NCBI GenBank assembly: GCA_020796225.1
Contig: CM036762.1
Coordinates: forward strand, 51,508,407-51,572,406
Length of the DNA stretch: 64,000 nt
DNA from: Arion vulgaris
Lineage: Eukaryota > Mollusca > Gastropoda > Stylommatophora > Arionidae
Reading direction: 5' to 3'
Shown here one piece after another: positions 21,871-32,700 of this stretch; position 1 is the stretch's first letter; every line of letters begins with the position of its first letter. The notes beneath the pieces are model-generated. The model ran no database searches. It was not told the origin of the DNA and saw nothing but the letters and a program-made list of their open reading frames with translations. The position numbers and the translations under genes are program-made.

Positions 21871-24178
21871 TAGTTAGTCTTTCCTCTTGGGCCTGTGGGC
21901 GGCGCAGAGGGCAGAGGTCATAGCTCTCCATGTCTCGCGGTTCGTTGCTATTTGTTTTAAGTCTTTGATGTTTACTAGGCCCATCGTTGAGCCTTCTCTG
22001 GTGATGGTTCTACGCAGAGTCTCTCTTGGTCTTCCTCGTTTTCTTTTTCCTCTGGTGTCCATATGAGGGATTGGTAAGGGAGTCTTCTCTCATCCATTCT
22101 AAGTGTGTGACCGATGTAGTTCCAGCGGCGCTTTCATATAAAATTTGATACATTTTCTTGCTTGGTCTCTTGTCTTATTTGTGTATTGGGTCTGAAATCT
22201 GACCATTTGAGGTTCAGTATTCTTCTAAGACATTTATTCTCAAAGTTATCTAATTTTCTTTCTAGAGCTTTTGTTGCTTTCCAACTCTCGCATCCATAAG
22301 TTAATACTGGAATCACACAAGAGTTAAAGATCTTTAATTTTAAGTGCTTGCTGAGTGAATTGGACTTCCATATATTTGACAATTTGTTAAAAGCACTTGA
22401 TGCCAATGCGATTCTGTGTGGAATTTCTGGCGCTGTATCCCCGTAGATGACATCATACTCCCTAGGTATGTAAAACTTTTGATTTTTTCAAGAGTGTAGT
22501 TTTTAGTTGAATATTTTCTGGACTGCTGGTAAGGTCAACAATTTTTGTTTTTGTGGTGTTTATTTGGAGACCAATTTGTCCTGAGATATTTTGGAGAAGG
22601 TTTGTTTTCATTTGAATATCTTGATGTGATGAACTCAAAAGGGCTATATCGTAGGCAAAATCAAGGTCTTCTAAAATTTTATCAACCCACTTGATGCCCA
22701 TATTTGCGTTATTGGTGCATTTTCGCATGACCCAGTCAATTGCTATTCCAAAGAGCATTGGCGATAAGACGCAGCCTTGTTTCACTCCTGTTTCCACTGA
22801 GAACCAGTCAGAGTTACCGAAATCTGTTCTTACACTGCAGCGCGATTCACTGTAGAAGGATTTTATGATGTTGATGAATTTAGCAGGAAACCATAGTTTT
22901 TGAGTAGTTTCCAAAGCGTAGGACGGTGAATACTGTCAAACGCTTTCTGAAAATCAACAAAGTTGATGATTAAATTCGATTGAAATTCTACGAACTCTTC
23001 AATAATTATTCTTAGTGTGAAGATGTGATCTATGCATGCTCGTTTTGGTCTAAACCCTGCTTGTTCTTCTCTTAGCCTTTCATCTATAGACTTTTTCAGT
23101 CTCCCGAGTAACATGCTACAAAAACGTTTTCCTGGCACTGACAGTAGGGTGATCCCACGCCAGTTATTACAATCAGACAAATCTCCTTTTTAGGTAATTT
23201 GAAAATAATACCATCTTTCCACTGTTGTGGTGGGGATTCATTTTGCCAGATTTCATTCATAAGTTGGAGTATATGTTGTAAGTTGTTATCATCTGTTGCT
23301 TAGAGCATTTCTCCAGAGATGTTATCATCACCAACCGCTTTGTTGTTTCTCAATTTTTAATGGCAGATTTCAACTCTTCCAGTGTGAATGGCTCGCAGGA
23401 AGCTTCTAGTGTGGGCATGGTGATTTCTTCATCTAGGTTGGGAACAATCTCTGGTTGCGGTCTATTTAGTATTTCTTTAAAATGTTCTGCCCATCGTTGT
23501 TTTTGTTGTTCTTCTGACAGCAGTATCCTACCTTGATTGTCTTTGATGGGTTTATTTGGTGTAGGAGTATGTTTGCATAGTTGCTTCATAATGTGGAATA
23601 CGGTCTTGTTGTTCCCAGTTTTTGCAGCTGTTTCCGCATCGGTGGCTAGATTGTGAATAAAGTTTTGTTTATCTTTTCGTGTTCTTGACTTCACCTCTTT
23701 ATCTAACATGGTGTATTTTTGTTTCTTGGTATCGTATGCAAGCTTGTCTTTCGTGGATAGAAGAGTTAGTTTTGCTTGTTTCCTTTCTTGAATTTTTGTC
23801 CAGGTGTTATCGCTTAGCCACTTTTTCTTCTGTCTTTGGACATACCCTACTGTGTTTTTGCAGCATTTATCAGCGTGTTTTTGAGAAAGTCCCAATTTTC
23901 TTCTATGTTGTTCTTTGTGTTCACATTTACCGTTTTGTTTTCTTTGTTCGTGTAGGTATTTCGTACCTCTGTGTTAAATGTGAGTTGTTGTTCTTTAACC
24001 AGTAGGGACTGTGAGTTTATTTTCTTGCTTCTAGGTGGTTTATATAGTGACTTGAGTTTTATTTTTATTTTGGCAATGCAGAGATTGTGATCGCTGCCAA
24101 CATCTGCTCCTCTGTAGGCTCGGGCATCTTGTATTGATGAACGGAATTTGGTATTCATGCAAAAATGGTCAATCTGGT
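21871..24178 (-). mobile_element. Nested 5'-truncated RTE-like LINE with 12-bp target duplication
   Basis: Minus-strand LINE ORF2 from the endonuclease C-terminus (RGADVGSDHNLCIAKIKIKL near 24110; SDHN is the conserved EN box) through linker, RT and 3' tail. The RT has WRGITLLSVPGK, EEQAGFRPKRACIDHI, NFVDFQKAFDSIHRPTLW and ETGVKQGCVLSPMLFGIAID. At the catalytic box it reads LEDLDFAYDIALL, so the first Asp of FADD is Tyr and the enzyme is dead. Post-RT parts read YGCESWKATKALERKL and KRKRGRPRETLRRT. Several frameshifts and stops are present. Its 3' end is ACTAACTA at 21871-21878. Both sides carry TATCATGGACAT. The copy at 60598-61310 is the same family. Confidence 0.9.
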
Positions 24179-24190
24179 TATCATGGACAT

Positions 24191-24530
24191 AGACGAGAGC
24201 AAATAGATCTATCAGAAATAACTCAAAACCAAAGAAAACTAGCTGATGCTATAAATAAGATGAGAAAGTTGAAGTATGTTGGACGCATATAAAAGTCACG
24301 AAGGGTTGGAGAAGACCATTATGGTAGGAGGCAGCCCGGTAAAGAGGAGACGAAGACCACTGAGAAGATAGAGCCAGGATGTAACTGATGTTTTGAACAT
24401 GACTGCTGCAGAGACGGGACATCTGGATTAGGAGAGAGTAAAATTGAGAAGGACTGTTAAAGTGGCAAACTTCTGCTCAGAACAAGTTATTTGATTGTGA
24501 TGTAGACAACAAACATAAAAATAAAAATTA
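24191..24530 (+). mobile_element. Interrupted LINE, right part (3' end)
   Basis: Continues the LINE broken at 21870. Frames read EITQNQRKLADAINKMRKLK, then YVGR, then VGEDHYGRRQPGK, then an acidic and basic tail with NMTAAETGHLD and ending near ANFCSEQVI. The order and wording match the intact minus copy at 34866-35400. Confidence 0.75.
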
Positions 24531-24639
24531 TCTCACTATGGAGAGCACAATATACGAGAGGCCATTGTTGTATTTGTAAACCAAATTTGTCATGTCATAT
24601 GTTGGTTGGATTTTGTAGCTAAAGTTTCCTACCAGATGT

Positions 24640-24745
24640 GGTAGTCAGCCCAAGCCGAACTCTACCTTAGACGTCTCTTACGACATGTCGTGTATGTAGC
24701 AGTGTTACTATTCTTTGCTGCCCTTGCTGCTCCTGACAACACACA
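24640..24745 (-). repeat. SINE family B fragment
   Basis: Reverse fragment with GACGTCTCTTACGACATGTC and GTTACTATTCTTTGCTGCCC. Confidence 0.6.
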
Positions 24746-24839
24746 GGCGGTAATTATTCCTAAGTAAAAGTAATTCATTTTCCGATCCAGCGGTCATCTG
24801 AGCATTCACCCTTCGACTTGAGGCCATGGCAGTAAATTT

Positions 24840-25010
24840 ACAGGTCTGTCTGGGGTCAAGGTTGCATGGGGACAACGCCGTGCCAGGATTAGTGGAGCTG
24901 GCTCTAATCAAGATTCTGTACCCCACCTCAATGAGATGACCCTGGTAACAGAATTTTGTTCCGGGCTGGCTAAGGGGCACAGAGATCGAGGAGAGCTACA
25001 GGTAGTGGTA
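24840..25010 (+). repeat. SINE family D fragment
   Basis: Shares GGATTAGTGGAGCTGGCTCT, TGACCCTGGTAACAGA and CCGGGCTGGCTAAGGGGCA with the tRNA-headed copy at 45990-46215 (minus). The tRNA head is absent here. Confidence 0.6.
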
Positions 25011-26779
25011 GTAGTGCAAGCACGGAAAAGCAATTCAGGCCCATAATCTACTAACAGAATGCAGGCATTTCCTGGTCGAAGTCCGATAAAACTTGACTAA
25101 GTTGCTGAAAGTAAGAAACAGCAGTGTACGTGTCGTCTGTACGATGCTAACTCCCCGGAGTAACTGGCCGCATCAAATTCAAGGGTTGAGAGGTGCATCC
25201 TGAGTAGAGGTGCGGCCCCACATGGGGCGAAACTTGGAGATCTGAGGAGGGGGCTCGAGTTGTCCTGTGTCCGGACAAGCTAGAGGCACTGGGAAGGTGT
25301 GCACGGTGAGAAACAACAGAAACGCAAGAAACAGCAGTCGTCTGTGAAGTAATCCCAACTCCCCGGAGTAAAGAGTCGCAACAAATTGTCAGCTGTGGGG
25401 CAAGAATCAATAAGAACGATGCGTAACGAATCAAATGTCTCGGCAAGTGTCTATAAAACGCTGTAACGTATCGTGCCGGCACAAGAGAAGATTGCGACAA
25501 ACTCCGTATCAAAGGCTTAGCGCAGATACGGTTGCTGGGTATGGTTGGCAAAGCCTAAATTCTAAAGTTGCGTTTTAGTGCCTAACGAAACTGCCCCCCT
25601 GGGACAACCGGGCAAGGTACTGTTTCATTAACGACTAACATCCCCGAAAGAACTGACGTGGGTGATGTCTAGAGGGACTGCCATCCCTGGAACAACAGGG
25701 CAAAGTAATGTTGCTTTTACAACTAACATCCCCTGCAGAACTGAGGTGGGTGGTGATGGCGAGCGCAAAATTTCAGTTGTGTTGCTAGCGTCAATTGAAA
25801 CGACCCTCAAAAATATATGTGCGCAGCCCCAGTCCAATGCTTCCCGGGGGCAGGAAAAATGCAGAGTGAAACCTTGCAAATTGCCAAGTCCCGACACGCG
25901 TCCCGAAACGGCTGAGAATACTCTTACTCAGGAACAAACTCACCGTGGATAGAAAAGTAAGGCCGATAATGCAAAGGCTTGACTGGTACAAACCGAAACA
26001 TCGGCTAAGGGCAATCCTTTCGGACGCCGATCATCCTACACAGAGTAAGATGACGTCCACACACCATGGCTCAGATCGTATACAGGCTAAGCATACCACC
26101 AACATATGATCTTTTGTATGACAAAACACACAAGTCTCCTATCACTGAGAACGATCCTAATCCTGAGCGACCTCATATAGTCAGAAAGAGCGCATATTGT
26201 AGACATGCTCTTTGGCAAAGATCAAATGCGCAAATATACGACGGAAAATGATCGTAAAGGAGCTATGAATACAAGACAGGAGATACTTCCTGTGACTAGC
26301 CCTAAAATGGTAGAGATCACTCGGGTCTTTACCTAGTTAACGTATGTAAGCTAATGCTTTTTGGCGTAGATCTAAGTCCTAATTTACGGCACTAAAAGAT
26401 CATTAAAGAGTGTTTATCTTACGATGCGTAAGGAACGATCTCACCAAAGGCAGGAAAGCCGATAGAGAAGTCATCCGTTCTGCCTTCAATAAACTAACTC
26501 TGCCCGAGAAAGAGTTACAAGGACAATATGTCTCCTGCAACGATCACTCTTGAAGGATCTAAGCTTCAAGTACGATTGGAAGTCGGTGAGGCTGTCCATA
26601 TGGTTGAGGGATGCATGTAAAAGGGTAATACAGGCCCACGCAAAAATCAGCCAGAAGCGCAATATCAGGTGTCATGACTTTCTGTCTGAATTAACAGCGG
26701 GCGTACGAGAGAAGAAGAAGAAACAGGTCTGTCTGAGTTGTAAAAGTAAAGGAACCCGTTTTCATACCTCGAGGTATAT
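25011..26779. other. Unassigned intronic region with approximate internal duplications
   Basis: No family was recognised. Two blocks are imperfectly duplicated: AACTCCCCGGAGTAA with flanks (about 25148 and 25350), and the ACTAACATCCCC region (about 25634 and 25722). CCCCACATGGGGCGAAAC near 25212 recurs at 45362-45380 in the other orientation, so part of this block is an unnamed repeat family. Short reading frames at 26066-26251 and 26550-26786 have no recognisable domain. Confidence 0.5.
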
Positions 26780-27010
26780 TGGGTAATACGGTGTTAGGCC
26801 CGTATTTTTCCTTGACCGTCGGCACACGATGGGTGATGTGGTTAACACTACGTTGGTCACCTTTAATTCCCAGTACTTTTTCTGGTATCTAATTGAGGCT
26901 GGGTTGGCCTGAGAGCTATTATGGTCGGAAAAATTCCTCGCCCACTGGGGAATTGAACTCGGACCAATAGCTTAAGAAGCGAGTGCACTAACAACTATGC
27001 TACTGCGACT
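26780..27010 (-). repeat. tRNA-derived SINE family E
   Basis: On the minus strand from 27010: GCAGTAGCATAGTTGTTAG (box A-like), GCACTCGCTTC, then GAGTTCAATTCCCC (box B-like), followed by about 150 bp of unrelated body ending near 26780. This is tRNA-like promoter architecture. The first 24 bases are repeated at 27038-27061 across a (TA)n run. Confidence 0.7.
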
Positions 27011-27061
27011 ATATATATATATATAAGAATCAAGTTGACTAACAACTATGCTACTGCGACT
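26987..27061. repeat. 24-bp direct duplication around (TA)n
   Basis: ACTAACAACTATGCTACTGC plus GACT occurs at 26987-27010 and again at 27038-27061, separated by (TA)n and AGAATCAAGTTG. It repeats the 5' edge of SINE E. Confidence 0.85.
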
Positions 27062-27125
27062 CTCAAGATAATTATTCATACTGGTATCTAATTATAGTTA
27101 TTTAAATAGTTGCTAGGTTACTAAC

Positions 27126-27228
27126 CTATTGAGGTGTGCAAGCTTTGGATGATTTTGCCTTTGCTGTTCAATCCAATAGCCATACCATAACTTGGGTAAT
27201 AGGATTTGATTGTCTCAAAGTTTTCAGC
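27126..27228 (-). CDS. APMAP/hemomucin-like exon (blade 5)
   Basis: The 103-nt exon encodes AENFETIKSYYPSYGMAIGL, then NSKGKIIQSLHTSI, and ends one base into the next codon. The acceptor is TATTTCTGAACAG and the donor G|GTTAGT. The Y-x-x-(A/V)-L/GL-(N/D)-x-x-G-x-x-x-x-SLH segment is what the family has between the FSENLPG exon and the EHNG exon. It was found by looking for a phase-0-in, one-base-out exon, which it satisfies. Its short length explains why an ORF search alone would miss it. Confidence 0.9.
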
Positions 27229-27299
27229 CTGTTCAGAAATAAAATAATGGCAATAAATATATAATATCTTGTTCTCGTTCTAATAGCATTATTCAAAGA

Positions 27300-27490
27300 C
27301 ATAGTTGATTTCATCCATATTATCAGTTATCAGAGGACTTTCATCATACCACTCCGGACATGTCCATAGGTGCTCCGATCTCAGCCTCAGCAAATCCAGC
27401 AGCGTCCAGCTGCCCAACACATCAGTTCGATGTTGATTAATCTGTCTCTTTGCATATTTGGTATGTCGTTCTTTACGGGCTGTACCAATA
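27300..27490 (-). mobile_element. RNase-H-class LINE 3' fragment
   Basis: CACTCCGGACATGTCCATAG and GCTCCGATCTCAGCCTCAGC are the complement of a ...RSEHLWTCPEC-type end. The same end is at 33905-34130, 39110-40025 and 56745-57045. Confidence 0.6.
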
Positions 27491-27506
27491 TTGACATACG
27501 ATACTA

Positions 27507-27763
27507 CAGGGTGTTCAAGATTAAAGCAACCCCATTGACAAATCGAAAGTTACCAGTGACATATTGCGTGGTGTCTATTTACTATTTAAACTGGTTCTGA
27601 CTAGCTCGCCCTACGTCATATTTGTTCATCGCCCCTTCCGCACTACAATTACATACCGTCACACAACCTTGACCTATACTACGTCATAACTGAACCTTCT
27701 CATTTTCAAATATATATGCCAGATTAGCTTCATTCACAGGCCGCTTTTATCTTGAACACCTTG
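27507..27763 (-). mobile_element. TA-flanked MITE (Tc1/mariner type), copy 1
   Basis: Starts CAGGGTGTTCAAG and ends CTTGAACACCTTG, giving short inverted ends, with TA on both sides (27505-27506 and 27764-27765). It is about 257 bp with no coding capacity. A second copy in the other orientation is at 55401-55648. Confidence 0.85.
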
Positions 27764-27782
27764 TATAAACTAAACTATAAGG

Positions 27783-28165
27783 GTCTCGTTGACGAGAAGG
27801 TAAGGTGCTCACCTCTAGCTTCAAATGTACTTGGTACGTTCCTCGCGAGCGATCCTGATATTTTCCTAGCGATCTAATTGTAGGTGAGATCAAGTTCCTA
27901 GTCCATCGGAGACGGACGATAAAACGTTGACTCCGTGTTGAAGTTGAGACAAAAAAATAACAATTGGCATTTGAAAGTCGATATGAGCATGATACAAACG
28001 TCTGCCCTGGGAAACATCCTTAATGCCAATTAAATAAATTCTTACAAAAATTTTAATCATCAAAATCACACCATTCGAGGACATTCGACGGTGCTATGGA
28101 GTTCGTGTACTGTCGTTGAGTTCTTCCTTTATAAGAAACAGATAAAAGCAAATATGGTTATTCAC
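27783..28165 (+). repeat. SINE-like family F, longest copy
   Basis: Same body as 17140-17460 and 60405-60535: GGAGACGGACGATAAAACGT, then GGTGCTATGGAGTTCG and TGGTTATTCAC at the end. It is followed directly by LINE sequence. Confidence 0.65.
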
Positions 28166-28189
28166 AGAATTTATGACAGACTCATTTGT

Positions 28190-29140
28190 TTGACAGAAAC
28201 AAAATCAGGAGTAAGACAGTGATGTGTGCTCTCACCTCTTCTCTTCAACATATATATAGACAGAATAGTGAAAGAGGCACAGTGCGAAAAAGACCTTATT
28301 GACGTAGACAATGATTGCGACGATCAATTAAACAACCAAATCAACGAATTGATTTTTGCGGACGACCAAAGTTTAATCAATGAAGATGAAGATCAGCTAC
28401 AACATCACATGAATTCATTGCTAATAGCATTTAGAAAGTACAACATGAAAATCAACAAACAAAAGATCAAGACCATGAAAATCAGCAGAACACCAAGCCA
28501 AGCAAACATACAAATAGATAACACCAGAGTAAAGCAAGTTTCTGCATTCAAATATTTAGGCAGCATTTTCACAGAGGGCGGAAAACTCGATAGAGAAATA
28601 GAGACAAGGTGTCAAAAAGCAAATTCAGTGGCCTACCAGCTGGCACCATTACTACAACACCCAAAGATCAAGATGGTAGTGAAAAGAATTTTCCTACCAA
28701 CACTTTGTTACCATTGCCAAACTTGGTCTCTTACAGCAACACATCACAGAAAGCTCACCACGTGTGAAATGAAATGCTTGAGAAAGGCATGGGAGTCACT
28801 AAAGGAAAGACAGACTACGAAATGAGGACACCAGAAGCAGGATGGGCATAACTCATGCACCGAATATATCGAAAGACAACAAATGCAGTGGTTTCGACAT
28901 TTAATGAGAATGAAATACAACCAATCACCAATAACAGCATACAATAAAAGAGATCGGGTACTAGAGCTAAGGAAAGACCAAGAAAAGATGGATAGACAAT
29001 ATCAAGACCACAGTACATAAACACGGATACAACACAACAAGGGCGACTCATCTTGCCCTAGAATGCAAATTAAAGCTCCCATCCCTACGCTTAACGGCAA
29101 GAGAGGACAGCCAACTACATCTTCCACCTGGGAATAGACA
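28190..29140 (+). mobile_element. 5'-truncated LINE with intact RT palm segment
   Basis: Open from 28226 to 28825. It reads SGVRQ*CVLSPLLFNIYIDR (stop just before the frame opens), then INELIFADDQSLINEDED with the FADD catalytic pair, MKINKQKIKTMKISR, SAFKYLGSIFTEGGKLDREI, and a post-RT segment HCQTWSLTATHHRKL. From 28826 the frame shifts: RQQMQWFRHLMRMK. This LINE is a different family from the RTE-like copies at 20.4 and 21.9 kb, with a longer acidic insert before FADD. Confidence 0.82.
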
Positions 29141-29159
29141 ATAAGCAATAGACAGAAGT

Positions 29160-29373
29160 GCACTGATAATGCTTCAATCAATCAATCAATCAATCACATC
29201 CGTACTATGATCGGTAGATTACATTGCTGAAACTGTTTCACTTCCAGTTTCTTCTGTTCGAAATCGTCTTCTTGGATTCTACCCACGAAACTCGTTACTT
29301 GAACATCTTCTTCTACTGATCTCTTATGAATATGTTTCTGTCTAGCGATTCATCCTTAATTTTGTAACTTCCA

Positions 29374-29424
<51 letters not shown>

Positions 29425-29875
29425 TCTTTTAAACCCCAGATGGAGCATAGGCCCTCAGCCAACTCATGCTAATTCACGGTTAGTTGGATTTTGTAACTTT
29501 AAAACCGAATAGCGTAGTCAGTCATAGTAGGTGATTGATGAAACCAATTTGGAAATCGAAATGTTCTTGGAAACTGTGGGTAAGCAATGCTGGTCGTACT
29601 ATTTGGGGTGTCTGGGCAAGGTCCTTCGTCACTTGTCTACGTTTGTACGTTGCTACAAGCCTGGTCGACTCACATCTCATCGAGTTTTCACGAGAAGTTG
29701 AACCCCCATGCTGACAGTCATAAGCAGCGTCCCCTCACCCAGAAGCCGGTTCCCCACCTAACGTCACTACTGACTAGTTAACTACATTAACAATTGAATT
29801 TCTAACTACATGTGCACTAGTCTCACATGTTTTGTTGTTGCAATGGACATAAACAGGACAAACAATTGAAAACTT
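29160..29875. other. Intron with (CT)n; no gene seen
   Basis: Includes a (CT)n run at 29377-29418. 29220-29340 might be a decayed LINE end on the minus strand, but it is too weak to name. The rest is unassigned. Confidence 0.5.
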
Positions 29876-29877
29876 AC

Positions 29878-30070
29878 TGGAGATGATCTCTCCGATAATC
29901 TTATATTTCCTATGAACAAGTTGTCGCTGTCTTTACTGCGTCGAACCACGGTGCGCGTAAATGCAACCCATAGCGTATTTTGTGGAGATAAGCGAATGTG
30001 GGCAGGAATCCCAGGCAGATTCTCAGAGAAGACGGTCACCGTTGGTGCTGCTCCCTTTTCTATGTTGACA
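29878..30070 (-). CDS. APMAP/hemomucin-like exon (FSENLPG motif)
   Basis: The 193-nt exon encodes VNIEKGAAPTVTVFSENLPG, then IPAHIRLSPQNTLWVAFTRT, then VVRRSKDSDNLFIGNIRLSE and RSSP. The motif F.ENLPG.P..IR.S....WV is diagnostic of APMAP-like proteins. The acceptor CTCTTTCTCAG is strong and the donor CCA|GTAAGT is near-perfect. It ends in phase 0. The mariner-like element at about 30276-32385 begins only some 200 bp upstream of this acceptor. Confidence 0.93.
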
Positions 30071-30275
30071 CTGAGAAAGAGTATACATGTTTTAAATCAG
30101 TAATTAAAAAAATAAGGTTCTAACCGAAACAATTTTTGTTCATTTTACAAACCTGTATGTTTACGTAGAAATTTGACTGTTATTTTCGTCATTTTCCATT
30201 GCATTTTAATCAATCATACACTACAGTATAACTTGTTCAGCCACGCACTAGTATCTATGAAGCAGGACGTATCTA

Positions 30276-32385
30276 TAGTTCGTTCCAAAATTTGTGATCA
30301 CACTAAGGTTTAATTTGTACGAAATCTATCTGATGGATACAAGTAATTTTTGCAAGCAGTCTTATATACCTCACGACGTTACGAATCCATGTTTAACTAA
30401 TTGGTAGGTAGCTTAGTTAATGCAGAAAACGTTTTTGTTATATAATTTGCATAAGCACAACAAAATGATAATCAAAGTTTAGAATTTACAGTAATACACA
30501 AAATGGTGGCGAATGATTGCAAAGGCATAACCCTATTACATATTATAAAAAGCAATGTGACATGGTTAGCTTTTTATTCATGAGTGTTTTTTATGTTGAT
30601 AATATCTTTGGCGATCAAATTGACGTACCTTTGGTAGTTGTTGCCAGTCCCTGGTATTGTGAGGCAATTGGTGAAGGTGCAAGCAAATGGGATGTTAGCT
30701 ATTAGATTCGGAGTCTGAAGAGTCGAAGAGATTGACTACTGCTGTGGGCTGGAGAAAATGCAAACCATCTCGTTGCAAATATGCCTCTTCTTCTCGGAGC
30801 ACATGCTCTTCACATTTGTTCAAGTATTCTATATCTATTTTTTAGAGGGCATCACGTGTTAGGACTTTTACATCACGAAGTTTGAAAGTCTTGTTTACTG
30901 CTGCAACTTGACCTTTGACTGCAGCCCACATAAGTTCAATGGGATTGAGATGTGAATGGTAAGGTGGTAATCGAAGAGAAGTGTGGCCGTGCTCAGCAAT
31001 GACTTTATCGATTATAAAAATCTTTGACTTCTTAGTCTGTCTCACCAGTTGCAACAACTCAGTTTTGAAATTGTTGCAACAAAACGATATATTTTCTTTT
31101 GCAAGCCACGCCATGATGTCTTGTGTTGTGCTTGATGAGGTGGGAATTGTGTCTGCATGCGCCACTACATTATGATAGGAGGCATTGTCCATTACAATAC
31201 ACGACGGCCTATCCAGAGCAGGCAGAAGTGTGTTCGCTAACCAATCCCTGAAAATAAGCCCGTTCATTTCGGTGTGGTAGTCCCTACCATCTGTAGACAG
31301 TCCTTGGAAAAGAAGTTCTGCGCCACTGACAAGACCATTTGCTTTGCTGCCTGCATGACCTATCACAATGCGTTGCCCCTTGCTGCTTGGAATTTCCCCT
31401 TTCTTAGTTCCGTCTAGTGATTGCCATTCTTTATCAAACGTATGGTGGGCATTTACCCACGATTCGTCCAAATATACAATATCGTAACCTTCCGTCCTAC
31501 GCTTCCGTATCTCCCGCAGATATTTGCATCGTGCAGCTATCAGATGCGTTTTCTCACAAACTATATTCCGACCTGTACTAGATTTCCGAAAAGTGAAACC
31601 GCTGCACCTAACAACTCTCCATAAGGCGGTTTTAGATATATCAATATCACATTGAATTCGCAGACGTGATTTCAGTTTACGTAGTGTAACCACATCATTT
31701 GCCTTAAACATTTTATGAATCTCTCTCACAATAACATCTTTATCGAAATCGTCAGTTTTCCGTTTCCGGCCTTTTCTGTGTTCCTTACGTTCATCACTAC
31801 AGTCCTGTTCTATCCAACAGCAAAAGGACATTCTACTTATACCAAGAACATGTTGTGTTCTCCTCTTCGGGTCTTGTAAGTTGTGATATAAACCACCAGG
31901 TCTGGCTTCTCTGCAGAAGTAGCTATACAGTTGTGCAGTCACCTTCTGCATGGTAGTGAATTTACACTTCAAACTCATTTCTAATACTGATAATAAAATT
32001 GTACCTTCCGCTTCAAGTAATGCAAATAAATGGTTTGTGACACGCTAATGACAATCTTTCACATATAGTGTGAAATTATTAATTTCACGGGATTTCCGAT
32101 TTTAACAACTGCTGAATTGCACGTGGATCGCACATTGGCATCTTGACGTCAATACTTCACTTTTCTACCGTTAACATTCTAAATCATACCAAATCAACAT
32201 CGCTGTTAAATTAGTAATAACATATAATTCAAATCTTACATAACTAATGGTTTGGGTGGGCAAAAATACTTTTGGAACGTCGTCACTGTTACCTATATAA
32301 AAATGCAAAAACCAAGAATTTCTGTCAAAGTGGATGATTTTATATCGGTCGGTAAAGATGATCACGAATTTTAGAACGAAATATA
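30276..32385 (-). mobile_element. IS630-Tc1-mariner superfamily transposon with TIRs
   Basis: Left end TAGTTCGTTCCAAAATTTGT then GATCA (30276-30300). The right end, complement of about 32360-32384, is TATTTCGTTCTAAAATTCGT then GATCA, matching 22 of 25. TA is present next to both ends. The transposase gene (30695-31978) occupies the middle on the minus strand. It lies in the intron between the exons at 34273 and 30070. Confidence 0.82.
30695..31978 (-). pseudogene. IS630-Tc1-mariner DDE transposase, one in-frame stop
   Basis: The reading frame starts at ATG 31978 and runs 378 codons to TAA at 30842-30844. It continues in the same frame for 48 more residues (KIDIEYLNKCEEHVL to FDSSDSESNS) to the next stop at 30695. 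The acidic Ser-rich end is what relatives have, so the first TAA is read as a disabling mutation. There is an N-terminal helix-turn-helix-like region (about residues 40-130). The catalytic triad is D171 (IVYLDESWVNAHH), D264 (IVMDNASYHN) and E348 (LPPYHSHLNPIELMWAAVKG). D264 and E348 are separated by 83 residues, far longer than DD34D/E. This is close to the published DD82E group ('Sailor') of the superfamily, but that assignment is inference. The DDE residues are intact, so decay is recent. A genuinely shorter protein is the alternative. Confidence 0.9.
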
Positions 32386-32559
32386 GTATCAATTTCGTCC
32401 TTTTTATGTAGAACTATGTTTTAGTTTATTTAATATTCCATGTTTGTAATAGTTTTTTTTATAAAGACCTAAGGTCGAAACGTCGAGAGTTGTATTTTGT
32501 ATATTTCATTTTTCATTTGTCCTTTCTCATGTAATTCTCTAACATACTTGTTTACGTCC

Positions 32560-32700
32560 ATATCTCATGTTTACTCAGTATTATCGCAGCTTCACCACGG
32601 TTTTCTTCCAGATCTGACCTGTTCTGGATTGACCACCTCAGATCTGTAGGTTTCCGTACATAGCCGTATTTTAAAGAACAGATCAGATAAAAAAATATGT
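32560..32700 (+). repeat. Short repeat with GACCACCTCAGATCTGTAG
   Basis: CAGATCTGACCTG, GACCACCTCAGATCTGTAG and TTCCGTACATAGCCGTA. The same string recurs at 40965-41060 and 63030-63170. It precedes RNase-H-class LINE pieces at 32.7 and 63.6 kb. Confidence 0.6.
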
